Position numbers and translations under genes: made by a program. A DNA stretch of 64,000 nt, from the NCBI GenBank assembly GCA_003971905.1, contig RSEE01000003.1, positions 434,001 through 498,000 on the forward strand, read 5' to 3'. This DNA is from Moniliella sp. 'wahieum' (taxonomy: Eukaryota; Basidiomycota; Moniliellomycetes; Moniliellales; Moniliellaceae). The notes below the pieces were generated by a model. It was not told the origin of the DNA and searched no databases. It saw only the letters and a program-made list of their open reading frames with translations. Positions 61,501-64,000 of the stretch are shown here, piece by piece; position 1 is the stretch's first letter, and every line of letters begins with the position of its first letter.

Positions 61501-64000
61501 ATACATGTTGGTGTTTTATAATAGAGGATGGGACAATTGAGAAAGAGCCATTAGTGAGGGAGGAGAGAGGAGATAGGAGCGAAACGAAATATATGATGAG
61601 TACTGAGTTCCAAACAGGGGAGCCAGATAGTTGATAAGGTGGGATGACAGGAAAGGAGTTTCGCCTCATAATGGGTCACACACAGATACGCACCGGCTGC
61701 GCGTGTATGACCCTGTTCAAGATCTTCCTTGACTGGTGACCCCTAGCTTGACCCTTTTGTGTTTGTGTCTCTCATTACTCATTATTTACTGTGTGATTAA
61801 TGATTGCTTCTCCTTTTCTCTGGTATAAGGCATCATTGCATATGCAGCTGAATATCCTGAATGAATACCATGTGGTTTATCGGAATCCAAAGCAACCCCT
61901 TCCTTCACCTCTCGCTTACTAGAAAAAATGGCATGCATCTCAGTGTGAGAGACAAGTTGTAGCTGGTTAGTTTCCTCCATCAGTGGAAGGGGGGGCGCAG
62001 CTCATAGTTCTTCTTTGCCCAATGGTCTGCTGAAGCCGACTTAACCGTATACTGCTCTCATTCTCCTGTTGTCCTTCCCCCCCTCCCTCTGGCAGAAGAG
62101 ATAATGGTATCTCATCCGTATAGACTGTGGGGGCGAAGTTTCCACCCCGTCGTTATCCACCTTAATCCACCTTGGCATATATTCAGTACTATACGAGTGA
62201 ATCAGTTGACACCACGCATTACGGTGAGATATGTGTACTTCTGCCTTCGTTTTGTGGTTTAGCGTCAGTTTCGCCACGGTGCACAAACACCTCGTTCACT
62301 CTGTTGTTCTGTCTTACCACTGGTCCCCGCGAATGTGTGCTAAGCCGATGCTAGGCGTGTGGTTGACGTACTTTACTTGATGAGCCTGCGCGAGTCCCAC
62401 CCGTGCTATATTGACAGCAACCTGAAGCAGCCGAAGAAAAAGCCGAGCCGAGAAGACACGGCCCGGCGGCATATCACGTAGAGCTGACACGGAAGGCAAC
62501 CTCCAGTGTTTTACTAACGATGATCGATTATCGATGAACGATGGCAATTCTCCGGCACATTCATGTATATTGTCCCACACTTGTACCTCTCCGAACTCAG
62601 CTCTCGGCCTCTTTGTCCTTTTTTTGTCTCGTGTCAACATGTCAATAACTGTAAGGCGCACCGACGTCCAATGATTAATGTTCCCTACGAACGAACCGCC
62701 TGTGTGCAAGAAAGCCGAGTTTCTGAGCGACTCTCAGATCTCAGCTGGTCTTGGCCCCGACCCGAGTGACTAGTGATACTAGTGACTAGTGAGCCGCTGA
62801 GCTCAGGCATCGGTGTATTCATATCCGTTTCAAGCGTCAAGCTCACTCATCGATCATCGATAACCTCGATAACCGGTAACCTGCCGCCGTTGTGGTATCC
62901 TACTCAGTTCCAGTAGGGTTTATAATTCGGAACAAAAGTCTGGTATTAAGCGGCTGAGAGAAATTAGTTGCACAGCCGATGTTCGTGCCTCTAATGTACT
63001 GTGGTGAGACCCTCAGGCCTCACATCTGAGATCTGGAGAGTCTGAGATACGAGAACCGGCAGTCAGATCCCTCTAGCACTATAGTAGCCACTTAAAATGT
63101 AGTCTTGAAGCAAGCTTCAAGTCATCAAGGGGGTGTCTTGGTGTCTGCACTCTTCTGTGTTCCCTACTATGAGGCTAAGTATACCACACAAGCAAGACAC
63201 ATAATGTTATGCTTGTTGCATGATGCATATGATGCTGTTCGACCGGGTGAACCGTCGGTACTGAACTATATACAAAGGGATACATCCCAGGGTGTGTTAT
63301 TGTACACCAAAGAAGAAACAATCCTCCAACCTATTGGTATTTGATCAGCTTTTGAGCTCGTCCACCGCCCCCCAATCCGACGACATCTGCTTTATTCATG
63401 TATATAGGGATCTACAGCTAAGAGGGACCGAGGCGGCAGCTAAGAAGTAGAAGAGGGGGGAAGGACACTCCTATGTGAGAGAGAAGTGAAGCCACACAAG
63501 CGTTAGTCGCTGACAAAAAAAGGACCAAAAAAGACGGAGGAGTCTTGGGCGGCAAAAGACGAAGAGATGAGAGGAAGAGAGCAATGACGCGCATTAGAGT
63601 GCCCGTCTCGTCTGTTCTAAACCTTCTGTCCAACAACCGTAAAATTCGAGCAGCGCAACTCCCCCTATAGAGAGCTCCAATGGAACTATTACATACGCCA
63701 TGCACTGTTGTCAGGGAGCGTTTGGACCCGACAACGCCTAGTGTGGCATCTCATACCAGGCCTCAGGCCTCAGTCATTTCTTACGCAGGTCCTCATTAGC
63801 CAAGGTGACGCTAGGATATTGGGTTCAATGTTGGCGACAACAGCTTTCTTTTTGGTTTTTTGTGCTGAAGAAGGAGAGAATGGAGGAGGATGCGGTTTTG
63901 TATCAAAACCGCTGGAACTAAGACAAAAACTGAAAATACAAAGAGAAGAAGAGAGAATGTCTTTTTACCTGCTCCACGTACACTCTTGGATCATTGCAAG
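58586..64000. other. 5.4-kb gene-poor right end
   Basis: First about 700 bp is very GC-rich, with frames open on both strands (promoter of the zinc-cluster gene, possibly its leader). From 59.4 kb the GC falls and no family is recognised. The most protein-like run is plus strand 59790-60150 (RRGRKAFLASLDAVLRTLSA, SQQLISILVRSLWPPYNKQG), possibly spliced or decayed. Another is about 61230-61540 (GTSFETLIVTPAAYLQSALG). Period-7 patches: 62519-62541 (ATCGATT ATCGATG AACGATG), 62767-62793 (ACTAGTG), 62848-62875 (TCATCGA) and 63758-63773 (AGGCCTC twice). Palindromic AGGCCT/AAGCTT words also occur at 63010-63045 and 63106-63122. No tRNA, element or telomere repeat seen. Confidence 0.45.

Overview
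The window is nuclear DNA from a filamentous or yeast-like fungus, most likely a basidiomycete. Support comes from short GT-AG introns (about 45-260 nt) in most genes, a Zn2Cys6 transcription factor with a fungal-specific domain, a secreted sedolisin, a GH128 glucanase with a Ser/Gly linker, a Bfr1 homologue, a COP9 signalosome subunit and a complex I subunit (which excludes Saccharomyces-type yeasts). CTG reads as leucine. I cannot fix the subphylum. Almost every conserved gene is interrupted by one or more 1-nt frame changes, often at homopolymers. That pattern in ribosomal protein L7, leucyl-tRNA synthetase and the RPD3 deacetylase points to indel errors of a noisy long-read assembly rather than dead genes. 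Coordinates below span whole genes across these breaks.

Layout. 1-1.2 kb: 3' part of a GH128 glucanase. 2.15-3.0 kb: an unrecognised Pro/Ser-rich gene, then about 3 kb without a recognisable gene. 6-11.9 kb (-): a mitochondrial LYR-like protein and mitochondrial DNA polymerase gamma. 12.4-13.4 kb (+): ribosomal protein L7, with a candidate box C/D snoRNA in its intron. 14.4-16.4 kb (+): LIM protein. 16.6-17.2 kb (-): complex I NDUFS4. 17.2-20.7 kb: gene-poor. 20.7-24.4 kb (-): ALG7 and casein kinase 2 beta. 25.8-27.6 kb (-): sedolisin protease. 27.6-31.4 kb: gene desert. 31.4-35.9 kb (-): BFR1, a BAR-type (IVY1-like) protein and a PMP3 proteolipid. 36.4-40.1 kb: p24 cargo receptor (+), V-ATPase subunit F (-), histone deacetylase RPD3 (+). 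40.45 kb: tRNA-Asp with an intron. 40.7-46.9 kb: COP9 subunit 4 (-) and YAK1 kinase (+). 47.2-50.1 kb (-): lysine methyltransferase and proline iminopeptidase. 50.4-54 kb (+): cytosolic leucyl-tRNA synthetase. 54.4-58.6 kb (-): Zn2Cys6 transcription factor. 58.6-64 kb: a second gene desert.

The genes are unlinked housekeeping functions: translation, mitochondrial genome and respiration, ER glycosylation and trafficking, V-ATPase, signalling and chromatin. Five divergent pairs share short promoters (POLG/RPL7, PMP3/p24, VMA7/RPD3, CSN4/YAK1, PIP/LeuRS). The two observations most worth following are the intronic snoRNA, whose guide matches a conserved 25S rRNA segment, and a family of intergenic period-7 micro-arrays built from a 6-bp palindrome plus one base. 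No virus-like element, transposon or CRISPR array was recognised.
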